The notes: generated from the sequence alone by a model not told the origin. DNA of 64,000 bases from an uncultured Rhodopila sp. (GCA_903932145.1 CAIZFE010000109.1:176724-240723), one strand, 5' to 3'; shown: positions 52,884-61,966, counted from the first letter of the stretch. Program-made: numbers and translations.

Positions 52884-53594
52884 TTACGCCCGGGCCAAAC
52901 CGGTGTTGCGGCGCCGTTGCCACAGCCCCACGGTCGCGACGAACACCACAGCGGACAACGCGGTGCTGGGGGCAAGCCCAATAGAGTGCGCCGACAGGTC
53001 ACCCAGATTGGTGCCCGCGGTTCGGACGACAACGATAGTAACCCAGTACAGCGCCGGGACCGCGAACATCGGCCGCGACCGCAACGCCAGTACGCCGGCC
53101 AGCACGACAACCATCAACGCCGACGCAAGCGGCAATCCGATGTGCAGCACATCGACCAATCCATCTCCGGCGGCTGTACCGAGCGTTCCGGCGATCAGCA
53201 TGGCGATCCAGTAGCGTGTGTTGGTGTCGGGCAACCCGCTCGCCTGTGCGGCCGTGCGGCCGAACGACAGCACACCCACCAGAAGCGCGGCCAACCCGGC
53301 GATCACCACACCAAAGCCGAGTTTGAAATCATGCGTGGACAGATCGGCGAGGTTGGTCGCGGCCGTCCTGACCAGGATGATTGCCAGCCAATACCAGGCC
53401 ACCGTGGCGCTTTTCGACCGGCGTTCCAGGCTCAGCACGGCGATCAGGCCTAGAGCCACCGGCAGTAGTCCGCGCCAATGTCCCATGTGCAGGATTTTGG
53501 AAACGAAATCTCCACAGTTGGCGCCAAAGATGCTGGCGATGGAGATCGCGGCCCAATAGCCGGCGTCGATTGGGGGCGTGTTTCGGCTTTGCAT
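52884..53594 (-). CDS. Membrane protein of the COG4705 type
   Basis: A 236-aa polytopic inner-membrane protein with seven or eight helices and internal duplication: YWAAISIASIFGANCGDF and YWIAMLIAGTLGTAAGDG head two similar halves, each followed by YW...I..VRTA.TNL.DL...... Such proteins (uncharacterised membrane-anchored, COG4705) are unassigned; the repeated TNLADL/TNLGDL motif may line a transport path. ATG 53594 chosen over the long upstream extension. Confidence 0.75.
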   Translation of the reverse strand: MQSRNTPPIDAGYWAAISIASIFGANCGDFVSKILHMGHWRGLLPVALGLIAVLSLERRSKSATVAWYWLAIILVRTAATNLADLSTHDFKLGFGVVIAGLAALLVGVLSFGRTAAQASGLPDTNTRYWIAMLIAGTLGTAAGDGLVDVLHIGLPLASALMVVVLAGVLALRSRPMFAVPALYWVTIVVVRTAGTNLGDLSAHSIGLAPSTALSAVVFVATVGLWQRRRNTGLARA

Positions 53595-53824
53595 CGGAAA
53601 TCCTGAATTCGGTTTGACGCCGCCACAATCCACGCCGGGCGGGGGAGCGCAACCGGTAACGGACGACAGTTGCGTGACAAGTGTTACAGAAATTGCGGAC
53701 CTATTAGTGTGCCACGGCAGCCGGTTGAGGAATTGCCACTGGCATGAGGGCCGGCCACCGCCCCCGTTGAACCCATCTTCCTGCAATGCCACCCTGCGTC
53801 CACCAGCAAAGAAGGACCACCCGC

Positions 53825-55261
53825 ATGGACCCGACCTTCCTGTCCGCCACCCAACTCGCGGAGCTCGTCCGCACCGGCAAGGTCGGCGCGCTGGAACTGC
53901 TGGACCACTACATTGCCCGCACTGAACAACTCGACCCGCGCATCAACGCCGTGGTCGTCCGGGACTTCGAGCGGGCACGCGGCCGCGCCCGAGCGATGGA
54001 TTCACAGACCGACAAATCTGCCCCGTTGTTCGGCGTACCAACGACCACCAAGGAAAGCTTCGACATCGCCGGCCTGCCGAGCACCCGGGGGCATGAGGCG
54101 GCCAGGGAGACGCTGGCGCGGACATCCTCGATCATCATCCGCCGCCTGGAGGCGGCCGGAGCGGTCATTTTCGGCAAAACCAACGTCCCGGTCGATCTGG
54201 CGGACTGGCAAAGCTACAACCCGGTGTACGGCACGACCTCCAATCCCTGGAATATCGACCACACGCCCGGCGGCTCCTCCGGCGGGTCGGCGGCGGCGCT
54301 GGCGGCCGGACTGACGGGGCTGGAGATCGGCACCGACATCGGCGGATCGATCCGCGTGCCGGCGCATTATTGCGGCGTTTACGGCCACAAGCCGAGCTTC
54401 GGGCTGATCCCGAATTACGGCGACCCGGCGACCAGTTCCGCGGCCGGCACGGACATCGCGGTGGCCGGCCCGATGGCGCGATCGGCGTTGGATTTGGCCA
54501 CGGCGCTGAACATTGTCGGCGCCCCCGATCCGGACGAGACCGGCATGACCATGACTCTTCCGCCGCCGCGCTTCAGTAGCCTTAAAGACCTGCGCGTCGC
54601 GGTATGGGCCGAACAACACGACCAGATCACCGACCAGGAAACCACCGCCGCACTGCTCGAACTCGCCGACGCCCTGGAGCGCCAGGGCGTCACCGTCAGC
54701 CGCACCGCTCGTCCCGCGTTCGATCCAACCGAGGCTTACCATCTGTTCCTGAAGCTTCTGGACTCCGCCTGGAGCGGCCGTATCTCGGACGAAATGGTTG
54801 CCAGGAAGCGCGAGGGCGCTGCGGCGCGGGCGCCGGATGACAGCAGCGCCGACGCCATCATGGTCCGCATGGTCGATGTCACCCACCGCACCTGGCTCGG
54901 CCTCAACGAAAAACGCTTCCAGTGGCGCCGCGCCTGGTCCGCCTTCTTCCGCGAGTGGGACGTGCTGCTCTGCCCGGTCATCGCCACCGCCGCCCTGCCG
55001 CATCGCCAGGACGGGGCCACTTGGGAGCGCCGCATCAGCGTCGATGGTCAGGAGATCGCCTACAACGACATGCTGTTCTGGCCCGGCCTGACCGGTGGTT
55101 ACCACCTGCCGGCGACGGTCGCCCCGATGGGCATGACCAAGGCGGGCCTTCCTATCGGCGTACAAATCGCCGGCCCCATTTACGGCGACCGGACCACCAT
55201 CGCGGTGGCGGCGCTTCTGGAACAAGCCTGGACAGGCTTCACACCACCGCCGGGGTGGTAA
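53825..55261 (+). CDS. Amidase-signature-family amidase
   Basis: A 478-aa amidase with a Ser-cisSer-Lys triad: Lys in GVPTTTKESFDIAGLPSTRG, cis-Ser in DHTPGGSSGGSAAALAAGL and nucleophile Ser in GTDIGGSIRVPAHYCGVYGH cut to 20. ATG 53825 gives MDPTFLSATQLAEL. It hydrolyses an amide to acid and ammonia. Neighbours (luciferase-like oxidoreductase, M20 hydrolase, MFS transporter) suggest use of an amide or N-acyl compound as a nutrient. Confidence 0.92.
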   Translation: MDPTFLSATQLAELVRTGKVGALELLDHYIARTEQLDPRINAVVVRDFERARGRARAMDSQTDKSAPLFGVPTTTKESFDIAGLPSTRGHEAARETLARTSSIIIRRLEAAGAVIFGKTNVPVDLADWQSYNPVYGTTSNPWNIDHTPGGSSGGSAAALAAGLTGLEIGTDIGGSIRVPAHYCGVYGHKPSFGLIPNYGDPATSSAAGTDIAVAGPMARSALDLATALNIVGAPDPDETGMTMTLPPPRFSSLKDLRVAVWAEQHDQITDQETTAALLELADALERQGVTVSRTARPAFDPTEAYHLFLKLLDSAWSGRISDEMVARKREGAAARAPDDSSADAIMVRMVDVTHRTWLGLNEKRFQWRRAWSAFFREWDVLLCPVIATAALPHRQDGATWERRISVDGQEIAYNDMLFWPGLTGGYHLPATVAPMGMTKAGLPIGVQIAGPIYGDRTTIAVAALLEQAWTGFTPPPGW

Positions 55262-55321
55262 GCTGGACATCCCGGCCAGCGTTGGTTACTGACCAGTAGG
55301 ACGCGCAGGGACACCCAAGCC

Positions 55322-56614
55322 ATGAAATTCGGTCTGCTCTACGAACTGCAATTGCCACGCCCGTGGGATGCTGAGTCCGAACACCGGATGGTGCAGCACG
55401 CTCTGGCCGAGGTGGAGGTCGCCGACCGTCTCGGGTTCGACTGCGTCTGGGCCAATGAGCATCACTTCCTCGAGGAATACTCGCATAATTCCGCGCCCGA
55501 GGTGTTTCTCGCCGCCGCCGCCGGCCGCACGAAGCAGATCCATGTCGGCCACGGGGTCGTGCTGTCGCCGCCCGGCTACAACCCGCCTGCTCGGGTCGCG
55601 GAACGGCTTGCGATGCTGGATCTGGTGTCGTCGGGGCGCGTGGAATGGGGCACCGGGTCGTCGGCGTCGCGGGCCGAACTGGAAGGCTTCAATATCGATC
55701 CGGCACAGAAAAAACTGATGTGGGCCGAGGCGACCGAACAGACCGCGAATATGATGGCGATGTCACCGTATCCGGGGTTCAAGGGCGATTATTTTTCCAT
55801 GCCGGCCCGCAATGTGATTCCGAAATCCTTGCAGAAACCGCATCCGCCGATCTGGCTGGCGTGTTCGAATAAAGAAACGATCCATGTGGCGGCACGCAAC
55901 GGCGTCGGTGCGCTGGCGTTCGCCTTCGTTGATCCCGCCGAGGCGGCGAAATGGGCCGGCGAATACTACGAGATCATCAAATCCGATGAATGTGTCCCGA
56001 TCGGCCATGCGGTGAACGCCAACATCGCCATGGCCACCGGCTTTTCCGTGCATCAGGACGAGGCCGAAGCCATCCGTCGCGGCGGCGAGGGTTTCCAGTT
56101 TTTCGGCTTCGCACTCGGACATCATTACGTCTATGGCGAGCACACGCCCGGTGTAACGAACGTGTGGGAACGGTTTGAACGCGGGCGCGACGCGATGCCG
56201 CCCGTGGTGGGCAACGGCATCGGCACGCCGGCGCAGTTGATCGAGCGGCTGAAGCAGTATCAGGACTCCGGCGTTGATCAGGTGATCTTCGTCCAGCAGG
56301 CCGGGCGCAACACGCACGAGAACATCATCGCCTCACTGGAACTGTTCGCCGCCGAGGTGATGCCGACGATGAAAGCCGATCAGGCCGCCCGCGCGGCCCG
56401 CAAGCAAGCGGACCTGGCGCCCTATATCGAGGCAGCCCTGAAACGGAAAAAATGGATGCAACCGCTGGCGCCGGAAGCAATCCCGCCGATCCCCGCCTAT
56501 GGCCGTTCGGTGGTCGCCGGCACTCCGAACCCCATCGCGGCCAGGCGTGGTGGCGGCATCAACATCCCGGCCGAGGACCCGTCCGAGAAACTGTGCGCGG
56601 TCGGGGACGATTAG
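55322..56614 (+). CDS. LLM-class flavin-dependent oxidoreductase
   Basis: A 430-aa luciferase-like monooxygenase. MKFGLLYELQLPRPWDAESE, VWANEHHFLEEYSHNSAPE, LPPGY-like LSPPGYNPPARVAERLAMLD and SSGRVEWGTGSS are typical, and VIFVQQAGRNTHENIIASLE near the C-terminus matches the alkanal-monooxygenase branch. 60 bases after the amidase on the same strand, so probably in the same catabolic unit. Confidence 0.88.
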   Translation: MKFGLLYELQLPRPWDAESEHRMVQHALAEVEVADRLGFDCVWANEHHFLEEYSHNSAPEVFLAAAAGRTKQIHVGHGVVLSPPGYNPPARVAERLAMLDLVSSGRVEWGTGSSASRAELEGFNIDPAQKKLMWAEATEQTANMMAMSPYPGFKGDYFSMPARNVIPKSLQKPHPPIWLACSNKETIHVAARNGVGALAFAFVDPAEAAKWAGEYYEIIKSDECVPIGHAVNANIAMATGFSVHQDEAEAIRRGGEGFQFFGFALGHHYVYGEHTPGVTNVWERFERGRDAMPPVVGNGIGTPAQLIERLKQYQDSGVDQVIFVQQAGRNTHENIIASLELFAAEVMPTMKADQAARAARKQADLAPYIEAALKRKKWMQPLAPEAIPPIPAYGRSVVAGTPNPIAARRGGGINIPAEDPSEKLCAVGDD

Positions 56615-56651
56615 GGTCGAGGCTGAGGGTCCACTACCAACCGGATCAAGG

Positions 56652-57848
56652 TTAGGTCGATTTGCCAGCCCCGTGCCGTGACAACCAGCGATTGCTCAAC
56701 CTTGCCTCGGCGATGCGCGCCAGCAGCGAGGCGCCGATCGGGATGATGGTGTCGTCGAACACGTAAGCGGGGTTGTGGAGGTTTCCGCCTCCGGACTGTC
56801 CAACCAGCAAATAGGCGCCGGGAACCTGCGCCAGCATAAAGGCGAAGTCCTCGCTGCCTGTCAGCGGCACGGCCTCAGCATCCACATTCTGTTGGCCTAC
56901 GATATCGGCAGCGACACGACAGGCTGCCGCAACATGATCGGCGCTGTTGACCAGCGCCGGATATCCGGCCCTTATCGTAACGGTCGCGGTCGCTCCAAAC
57001 GCTGCTGCCACGCCCGCGGTGATCTCCTGCATCCGTCGGGCGATCAGCGCCTCCACCCCGGCATCGAACGTGCGGATCGTGCCGCGCAGCACGGCGCTGT
57101 CGGGAATGACGTTATAGGCTGATCCGGCGTGCAATTCGGTGATCGAGAGGATCGCGGTCTGCCGCGGCTCGACGTTGCGGCTGACAATCGTCTGGAATGC
57201 CTGTGCCAGCGTGACGGCAACCATCACCGGGTCGATCGCCTGTTGCGGCATGGCGCCATGCGCGCCGCGGCCTGTGATGGCGACGTCGAAACTGCTCGAC
57301 GCGGCCATGGCGGCGCCCGGCCTGGTGCCGATCCAGCCGGTTCTGGAACCGGGCCAGTTGTGGATGCCATAGATTTCCTGGCAGGGAAACCGATCGAACA
57401 GGCCATCTTCCATCATCGCGGTGGCGCCGCCCAATCCTTCCTCGGCGGGCTGGAAGATCACATGCACACGACCGGCGAAGTCGCGAGTCTCGGCAAGATA
57501 CCGAGCGGCTCCTAACAGCATCGCTGTGTGGCCGTCATGACCGCAGCCGTGGAACACACCGGGATGAACCGAGCGGTAGGAAAGTCCAGCGCCCTCCTCC
57601 ATCGGCAGCGCGTCCATGTCGGCGCGCAGGCCGATCGCCGGTCCCTCGCCCCGGCCTTGGATGACGCCGACGACGCCGGTGCGGCCGATGCCTGTCTCGA
57701 CCCTATCCACGCCCCACCGGCGCAGGCAGTCGGCGACCAGGGCGGCGGTGCGGGTTTCCTCGAAGCCTATTTCCGGGTGGGCGTGGATGTCGCGGCGAAT
57801 GGCCGTCAGTTCCGGCAGATAAGATTGGATTTGTTCGATGATTGGCAT
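56652..57848 (-). CDS. M20-family amidohydrolase (hippurate hydrolase/IAA-amino acid hydrolase type)
   Basis: A 398-aa aminoacylase. RRDIHAHPEIGFEETRTAA, GLRADMDALPMEEGAGL, HGCGHDGHTAMLLGAARYL and FQPAEEGLGGATAMMEDGLF carry the metal site including the CGHDGH motif of the hippurate-hydrolase branch, and GSEDFAFMLAQVPGAYLL supplies the last ligand. ATG 57848 chosen. Eleven bases follow the MFS transporter gene stop region upstream, so it is co-transcribed with it: import followed by deacylation. Confidence 0.92.
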   Translation of the reverse strand: MPIIEQIQSYLPELTAIRRDIHAHPEIGFEETRTAALVADCLRRWGVDRVETGIGRTGVVGVIQGRGEGPAIGLRADMDALPMEEGAGLSYRSVHPGVFHGCGHDGHTAMLLGAARYLAETRDFAGRVHVIFQPAEEGLGGATAMMEDGLFDRFPCQEIYGIHNWPGSRTGWIGTRPGAAMAASSSFDVAITGRGAHGAMPQQAIDPVMVAVTLAQAFQTIVSRNVEPRQTAILSITELHAGSAYNVIPDSAVLRGTIRTFDAGVEALIARRMQEITAGVAAAFGATATVTIRAGYPALVNSADHVAAACRVAADIVGQQNVDAEAVPLTGSEDFAFMLAQVPGAYLLVGQSGGGNLHNPAYVFDDTIIPIGASLLARIAEARLSNRWLSRHGAGKST

Positions 57849-57859
57849 GGCCGCCTCCC

Positions 57860-59164
57860 TCAGTTCAGTGCCCGGCCGCGCATTTCCGGAATGGCTGTCA
57901 GAGAAACAATCGTGGCCAGCGCGCACGCCATGACATACCAGGCCGGAGCAATGGGGCTGCCGGTGGCCTGGATCAGCCATGTGACAATGAACTGGCCGAA
58001 CCCGCCGAAGATCGCCACGCCCAGCGCATAGACCAGCGACATGCCGGTGGCGCGGACCTCGACCGGGAAGATTTCCGCCAGAGTAATGATCACCGTCGCT
58101 CCACCGGTCGCGTTCAGCACCGCCAGCCCGGCGACGATCGTCAGCAGGGTGCCCAGATCCGGGCTGGCATTGAGCGCCAGGAAGGCGGGATAGATCAGCA
58201 GCAGGATCAGCGAGTAGGACACCAGCGTGACCGGCTTGCGGCCCAGCCGGTCGGACAGAATGCCGCCGATGGGGGCGGCGATCAGCGTGACCACGCCCGC
58301 GGTGATGCCGGCCAGCAGACCTGCCTTGGGCGCCATGTGCAACTGGGTCACGGCATAGGTCGCCATATACAGCACGATCACCGCATTGGCCGCCGTTCCG
58401 CCGATGACCAGGCCGACACCGGCCAGGATGCGCGTCGGGAACTGTTGCAGCGCGACGCTCAAGGAGGACACCGACCGGGTCCGTGCGTCATCCTCGTTGG
58501 CGTGGCTTTCCTCCAGCGCGCTGCGCAGCCACAGGCCGACGGGCACGATCAGGATCCCCGCCAGGAACGGCAGTCGCCAGCCGCCACCGGCAATTTCGGC
58601 CGGGGTCAGCGCGTTGGTCATGACGAACGCGACCCCGGCGGCCACCAGCACCGCGAGGCCCTGGCTGGCAAGCTGCCACGCGCCGAAGAAGCCGCGGCGC
58701 TCCTTAGGGGCCAGTTCGGCGAGCAGGGTGGTGGAGGCGCCAACCTCGCCGCCGGCCGAGAACCCTTGCAGCAGGCGGCCGGCCAGGACGACCAGCGCAC
58801 CGAACACGCCGGCAGTCGCATAAACCGGGGCGAGGCCGACCATGACGGTGCCGGCGGCCATCAGCATCAGCGTCAATATGGTGGCCTTCTTGCGGCCTTT
58901 CCGGTCGGCATAGGCCCCCAGAACGACGCCACCGAGCGGACGCAGGAAGAAGCCGACGCCGTAGGTGGCGAAGGAGAGCAGCAACTGCGCCGCCGGGTCC
59001 TGCGCCGGGAAGAACAGCGCGCCGATGGTGCGGGCGAAGAAGCTGAACACCACGAAATCGTAGAACTCCAGGGCGTTGCCGATGGTGCAGGCGGCGATCA
59101 GCCTGGGGTGGGAGATGGTGCGTTTGACGGTGTCGTCGATAGCGGCGGTGGCGGCGGTTGACAT
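57860..59164 (-). CDS. MFS transporter, metabolite:H+ symporter (MHS) family
   Basis: A 434-aa, 12-helix inner-membrane transporter. GNALEFYDFVVFSFFARTIG and RPLGGVVLGAYADRKGRKK are the classical MHS motifs, repeated in the second half as GGILSDRLGRKPV. MHS members import organic acids, betaines or aromatic acids with protons. ATG 59164 chosen. Divergent from marR across a palindrome-rich spacer, and followed by the M20 hydrolase. Confidence 0.92.
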   Translation of the reverse strand: MSTAATAAIDDTVKRTISHPRLIAACTIGNALEFYDFVVFSFFARTIGALFFPAQDPAAQLLLSFATYGVGFFLRPLGGVVLGAYADRKGRKKATILTLMLMAAGTVMVGLAPVYATAGVFGALVVLAGRLLQGFSAGGEVGASTTLLAELAPKERRGFFGAWQLASQGLAVLVAAGVAFVMTNALTPAEIAGGGWRLPFLAGILIVPVGLWLRSALEESHANEDDARTRSVSSLSVALQQFPTRILAGVGLVIGGTAANAVIVLYMATYAVTQLHMAPKAGLLAGITAGVVTLIAAPIGGILSDRLGRKPVTLVSYSLILLLIYPAFLALNASPDLGTLLTIVAGLAVLNATGGATVIITLAEIFPVEVRATGMSLVYALGVAIFGGFGQFIVTWLIQATGSPIAPAWYVMACALATIVSLTAIPEMRGRALN

Positions 59165-59229
59165 GAGAGTCTCCTGTTCACGCGCCGGGGCCGGATGCTC
59201 GCGATGCGTTGGGAGATACCTACCAGTAG

Positions 59230-59263
59230 ATTGTTGTAATTTGCAACTGTTGTAATCAACAAT
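59230..59263. promoter_or_regulatory. Operator-like palindromes between MFS transporter and MarR genes
   Basis: ATTGTTG (59230-59236) and CAACAAT (59257-59263) form outer arms. Inside are GTTGTAA-T-TTGCAAC (59233-59247, 6 of 7 bases pairing) and GTTG-TAAT-CAAC (59249-59260). The AT-rich stretch lies in a GC-rich divergent promoter region, the usual site for a MarR repressor that controls itself and the transporter. Confidence 0.65.
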
Positions 59264-59307
59264 TTTTCGGATTATGTTTTGTGCCTGTAGAATAGGCAGA
59301 GTGACCA

Positions 59308-59802
59308 ATGTTGAAGCAGAGTCTGACCTACGCGCTCGCCTCCATCGCCGAGGAAGGCATTGGTAACGCCGATCGGCTGTTCCAGCAGCGGTTTGGCTGG
59401 GATGTGCGGGAATTGCGCGTGCTGCGGCTGGTGCGGGACACCCCCGGCATCACCTTCACCGCCCTGGCGAGGTTGACGCGGTTCGAGCGGTCACTAACGT
59501 CGCGCATCCTGACCCGGATGATCAAGGCCGGGCTGATCAAGCGTGTCGGCGTCGAGGGGGACGGACGGCAATATACGTTTGTTATGACAGCGGCGGGCGA
59601 GCGCCTGTGCGCGGAGGCCGATCCGCTGAGCCTGGAGATGGAGGCGATGATGCTGGCGCCGCTGACGGAGGCGCAGCGGGAGAGCTTCGAGGCAATGATG
59701 GACACGGTGCTGGCCTGGGTGACGGGCGGGTATCGCGAGCGGATTTTGGAGCGGTTTCCGGAGGCCGGGGCGCCGAAGGTGCGACGGACGCAGGGTGGCT
59801 GA
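59308..59802 (+). CDS. MarR-family transcriptional regulator
   Basis: A 164-aa winged-helix regulator. The DNA-binding region is ITFTALARLTRFERSLTSRI with the wing LIKRVGVEGDGRQYTFVMTA, and flanking dimerisation helices at both ends. Likely represses the divergent MFS-M20 unit and responds to its substrate. Start ATG 59308. Confidence 0.88.
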   Translation: MLKQSLTYALASIAEEGIGNADRLFQQRFGWDVRELRVLRLVRDTPGITFTALARLTRFERSLTSRILTRMIKAGLIKRVGVEGDGRQYTFVMTAAGERLCAEADPLSLEMEAMMLAPLTEAQRESFEAMMDTVLAWVTGGYRERILERFPEAGAPKVRRTQGG

Positions 59803-59843
59803 TTAGTGGTTTCGCCGTTCGTTGGTTGATGAACCCGTACTGC

Positions 59844-60251
59844 CTACTCCAGCCAGTTCTCCACGTTCATCCCGGGGACACGTCTGAACTCACCGACGTT
59901 TGCGGTCACCACGGTCGCGGCCAATGCGCGGGCGTGTGCGGCGATCAGCAGATCGTTCGATCCGATAGGTCGGCCGGCCGCCTCCAGTTCGGCGCGAATG
60001 GCACCGCACTCATGGTCGGCCGGGACATCGAAAGGCAGCACCGGCACCTCGGAGAGGAAATCCTCGACCCGCCGCAGCAGTCGCGGCGATCCTTTTTTGG
60101 CGCAGCCGTGACGCAATTCGGCTGCCACGATGACGCTGGTGCAAATGGACTCTGAAGCTGCCCTGGCGCGCCCGGCGGCGCGCCGGGCGGCGCGCCAGGC
60201 GGGCTTGCGGATCATGTCGCTGAAAATGTTCGTGTCGAGCCTATACCGCAC
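59844..60251 (-). CDS. vapC: VapC-type PIN-domain RNase toxin
   Basis: A 135-aa PIN toxin. Acidic residues: Asp in YRLDTNIFSDMI, Glu in SVIVAAELRHGCAKKG and Asp in GSNDLLIAAHARAL; the last position is Asn in TANVGEFRRVPGM. GTG 60251, 2 bases after the vapB stop. The stretch RAARRAAGRARAAS is encoded by a 12-base tandem repeat. Such toxins cut tRNA or rRNA when freed from VapB. Confidence 0.9.
   Translation of the reverse strand: MRYRLDTNIFSDMIRKPAWRAARRAAGRARAASESICTSVIVAAELRHGCAKKGSPRLLRRVEDFLSEVPVLPFDVPADHECGAIRAELEAAGRPIGSNDLLIAAHARALAATVVTANVGEFRRVPGMNVENWLE
60165..60200. repeat. 12-base tandem repeat in vapC
   Basis: GGCGCGCC occurs at 60165, 60177 and 60189, each followed by a four-base (C/G/A)GGC spacer: three 12-base units. 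Each unit adds four residues in frame, so copy-number change would lengthen or shorten an Arg/Ala helix near the toxin N-terminus. Confidence 0.7.
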
Positions 60252-60253
60252 GG

Positions 60254-60502
60254 TCAGACACTATCCTTTGGCGCCGGCGGCGGATCGGCGATCTCGGGGA
60301 ACTCTTCGGTCAAAGGCCCCCAACTATCCAGGAGCGCGGCCAGTCCCCTGGTGCGCACCGGCTGTATGATAAGGCGGTCTCCATCACGGCTGATGATGGC
60401 CTCGTTGCCGGGCAACTCGAACTCCACCGGGATACGGATCGCCTGGTTCCGGTTGTTGCGGAACAATCGAACATGACGCGGGGCGGAATTGGACTCGGGC
60501 AC
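60254..60502 (-). CDS. vapB: VapB-type antitoxin
   Basis: An 82-aa AbrB-like antitoxin: RHVRLFRNNRNQAIRIPVEF with FELPGNEAIISRDGDRLII, then a toxin-binding tail. GTG 60502 is taken as the start because AAGGAAGG lies 8 bases upstream; the frame is open to 60553, so ATG 60544 is possible but overlaps the operator palindrome. Neutralises VapC and binds its own promoter with it. Confidence 0.88.
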   Translation of the reverse strand: MPESNSAPRHVRLFRNNRNQAIRIPVEFELPGNEAIISRDGDRLIIQPVRTRGLAALLDSWGPLTEEFPEIADPPPAPKDSV

Positions 60503-60522
60503 GGAGGCGGCCTTCCTTGTGT

Positions 60523-60553
60523 ATGTTCGGTAAACATTTACCATGGTGAACAT
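60523..60553. promoter_or_regulatory. vapBC operator palindrome
   Basis: Nested inverted repeats: ATGTTC (60523-60528) with GAACAT (60548-60553), enclosing GGTAAA-CA-TTTACC (60529-60542). AT-rich, immediately upstream of the vapB ribosome-binding site; the expected place for VapBC autorepression. Confidence 0.65.
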
Positions 60554-60969
60554 GTGTTCAAGTCTGCCAGACGAGCCTGCGCTTTCACCTAGGTTCGCCG
60601 TTCAGCATGGCTCCGGACTCGGGCGGGTTGCCGGTCGCTATCGGTGCATCAAAGGTTCGTTTAGCCATTGGCCCCGTCGCTGAGGCGAAGATGGCGCCCA
60701 GGATCGCCAGGATATCATGGTCCTGGTCGACGCGCCGGAGATTGTAGGTCACGGCCATTACCCGCGCACAAGATTTTGATTGGTTGGGAGTTGCGTTGCG
60801 GCGCCTGTCTGCGGGGATCAGGTCAAACCCAATCCGAATCCATCCCTTGGGCGAATCACCGCCGGAAATAAGGTGACTAACGGGGAAGATATATTCCCTT
60901 GCGCAACAGGCGACCGATGGCGCAGATTTTGACGCTGAGACGAACCAGAGTCGCGTGCGGGTCACCGTC
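60554..60969. other. Gene-free stretch upstream of TIR operon
   Basis: 416 bases between vapB and the TIR gene. A minus-strand open frame (60585-60971) covers most of it but has no family features or ribosome-binding site and would overlap the TIR gene start; I do not call it. The spacer likely includes the TIR operon promoter and possibly the left junction of transferred DNA. Confidence 0.4.
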
Positions 60970-61962
60970 ATGTCGAATCATCCCAAAGGCTCAAGATACG
61001 AAATGCCGGATTTTTTCATTAGCTACACGTCGGTGGACGAGCAATGGGCCGAATGGATTGGCTATGTCCTTGAAGAGGACGGCCATTCTGTAAAGCTTCA
61101 GCGGTGGGACTTTAGGCCAGGTAGCAATTTCGTATTGGAGATGCAGGAGGCTGCTTCAAACGCTTCAAGGACGATCTTAGTTCTATCTCCCGATTACATG
61201 AAATCTCAATACGCGGCGCCTGAATGGGCGGTGGCGTTTGCGGGAGATCCGCAAGGAGCACGTCGAACGCTGCTTCCGGTCATGATCAGAGATTGTCAGC
61301 CGGATGGTCTTCTCGCCCCAATAGTTCACATCAAGATTGCCGGTTTGGAGCAGGAAGCAGCCCGCACGGAGTTGCTGCGAGGAATACGCCCGGAGCGGGC
61401 CAAACCATCGAGCCGCCCCCCGTTTCCTGGCGTGCACCACTCGCCACCCAAACCGTACCCGGGATCGCCCAGGACCGAAGTTGCGGTTTCAAGAGATGTG
61501 TATTTGCCCAAGGTACGACGTGAACCTTCCGATGTGGACAAACGCAGATTTTTGCGGGTTGCATTCGACGCCATTCGCTCTCATTTTGAACGTGGTTTAG
61601 CCGAGGCGTCCAGGCCGTCTGAGGGGCTCGAATCCGACTTTCAACACGTGACCGCAGTGGAATTCAGGGCTGAGATTTTCATACATGGGAAAAGTGCCGC
61701 AGCTTGCCGAATATGGCAAGGAGGTATGTTTTCTGACAATGGTATATCTTACGCCGAAGGCCGGCATAGTTTCGGATCGAATAGCTGCAATGAGGTGCTG
61801 TCCGTGGCTGTCGATAATGGCGATGTTACGTTGTCTGCAATGATGGGAAGCGTGGCTTTTGGCCTAGGCGGCGAAAACATTGATCTCAAACGTATGAACG
61901 GAGGACAGGCGGCAGATTATCTGTGGCGCCGTTTCGTTTCCACCCTCGAAAGCCGGAGATAA
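60970..61962 (+). CDS. TIR-domain protein with C-terminal unknown domain
   Basis: A 330-aa protein. Residues about 12-140 form a bacterial TIR domain: MPDFFISYTSVDEQWAEWIG, LKLQRWDF-like VKLQRWDFRPGSNFVLEM and LVLSPDYMKSQYAAPEWAVA, whose Glu in APEW is at the usual NADase position. A Pro-rich linker (about 145-180) leads to PSDVDKRRFLRVAFDAIRSH and a beta-rich region with CRIWQGGMFSDNGISYAEGR. Bacterial TIR proteins consume NAD+ or make signal nucleotides in phage defence. ATG 60970 chosen; ATG 61003 starts at the domain itself. The next gene begins 4 bases later. Confidence 0.85.
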   Translation: MSNHPKGSRYEMPDFFISYTSVDEQWAEWIGYVLEEDGHSVKLQRWDFRPGSNFVLEMQEAASNASRTILVLSPDYMKSQYAAPEWAVAFAGDPQGARRTLLPVMIRDCQPDGLLAPIVHIKIAGLEQEAARTELLRGIRPERAKPSSRPPFPGVHHSPPKPYPGSPRTEVAVSRDVYLPKVRREPSDVDKRRFLRVAFDAIRSHFERGLAEASRPSEGLESDFQHVTAVEFRAEIFIHGKSAAACRIWQGGMFSDNGISYAEGRHSFGSNSCNEVLSVAVDNGDVTLSAMMGSVAFGLGGENIDLKRMNGGQAADYLWRRFVSTLESRR

Positions 61963-61966
61963 CGCG

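Noticed and set aside
60585..60971. 128-codon minus-strand open frame between vapB and the TIR gene
   Set aside because: No family motifs, no ribosome-binding site, and it overlaps the TIR gene start; high GC makes such frames common here.
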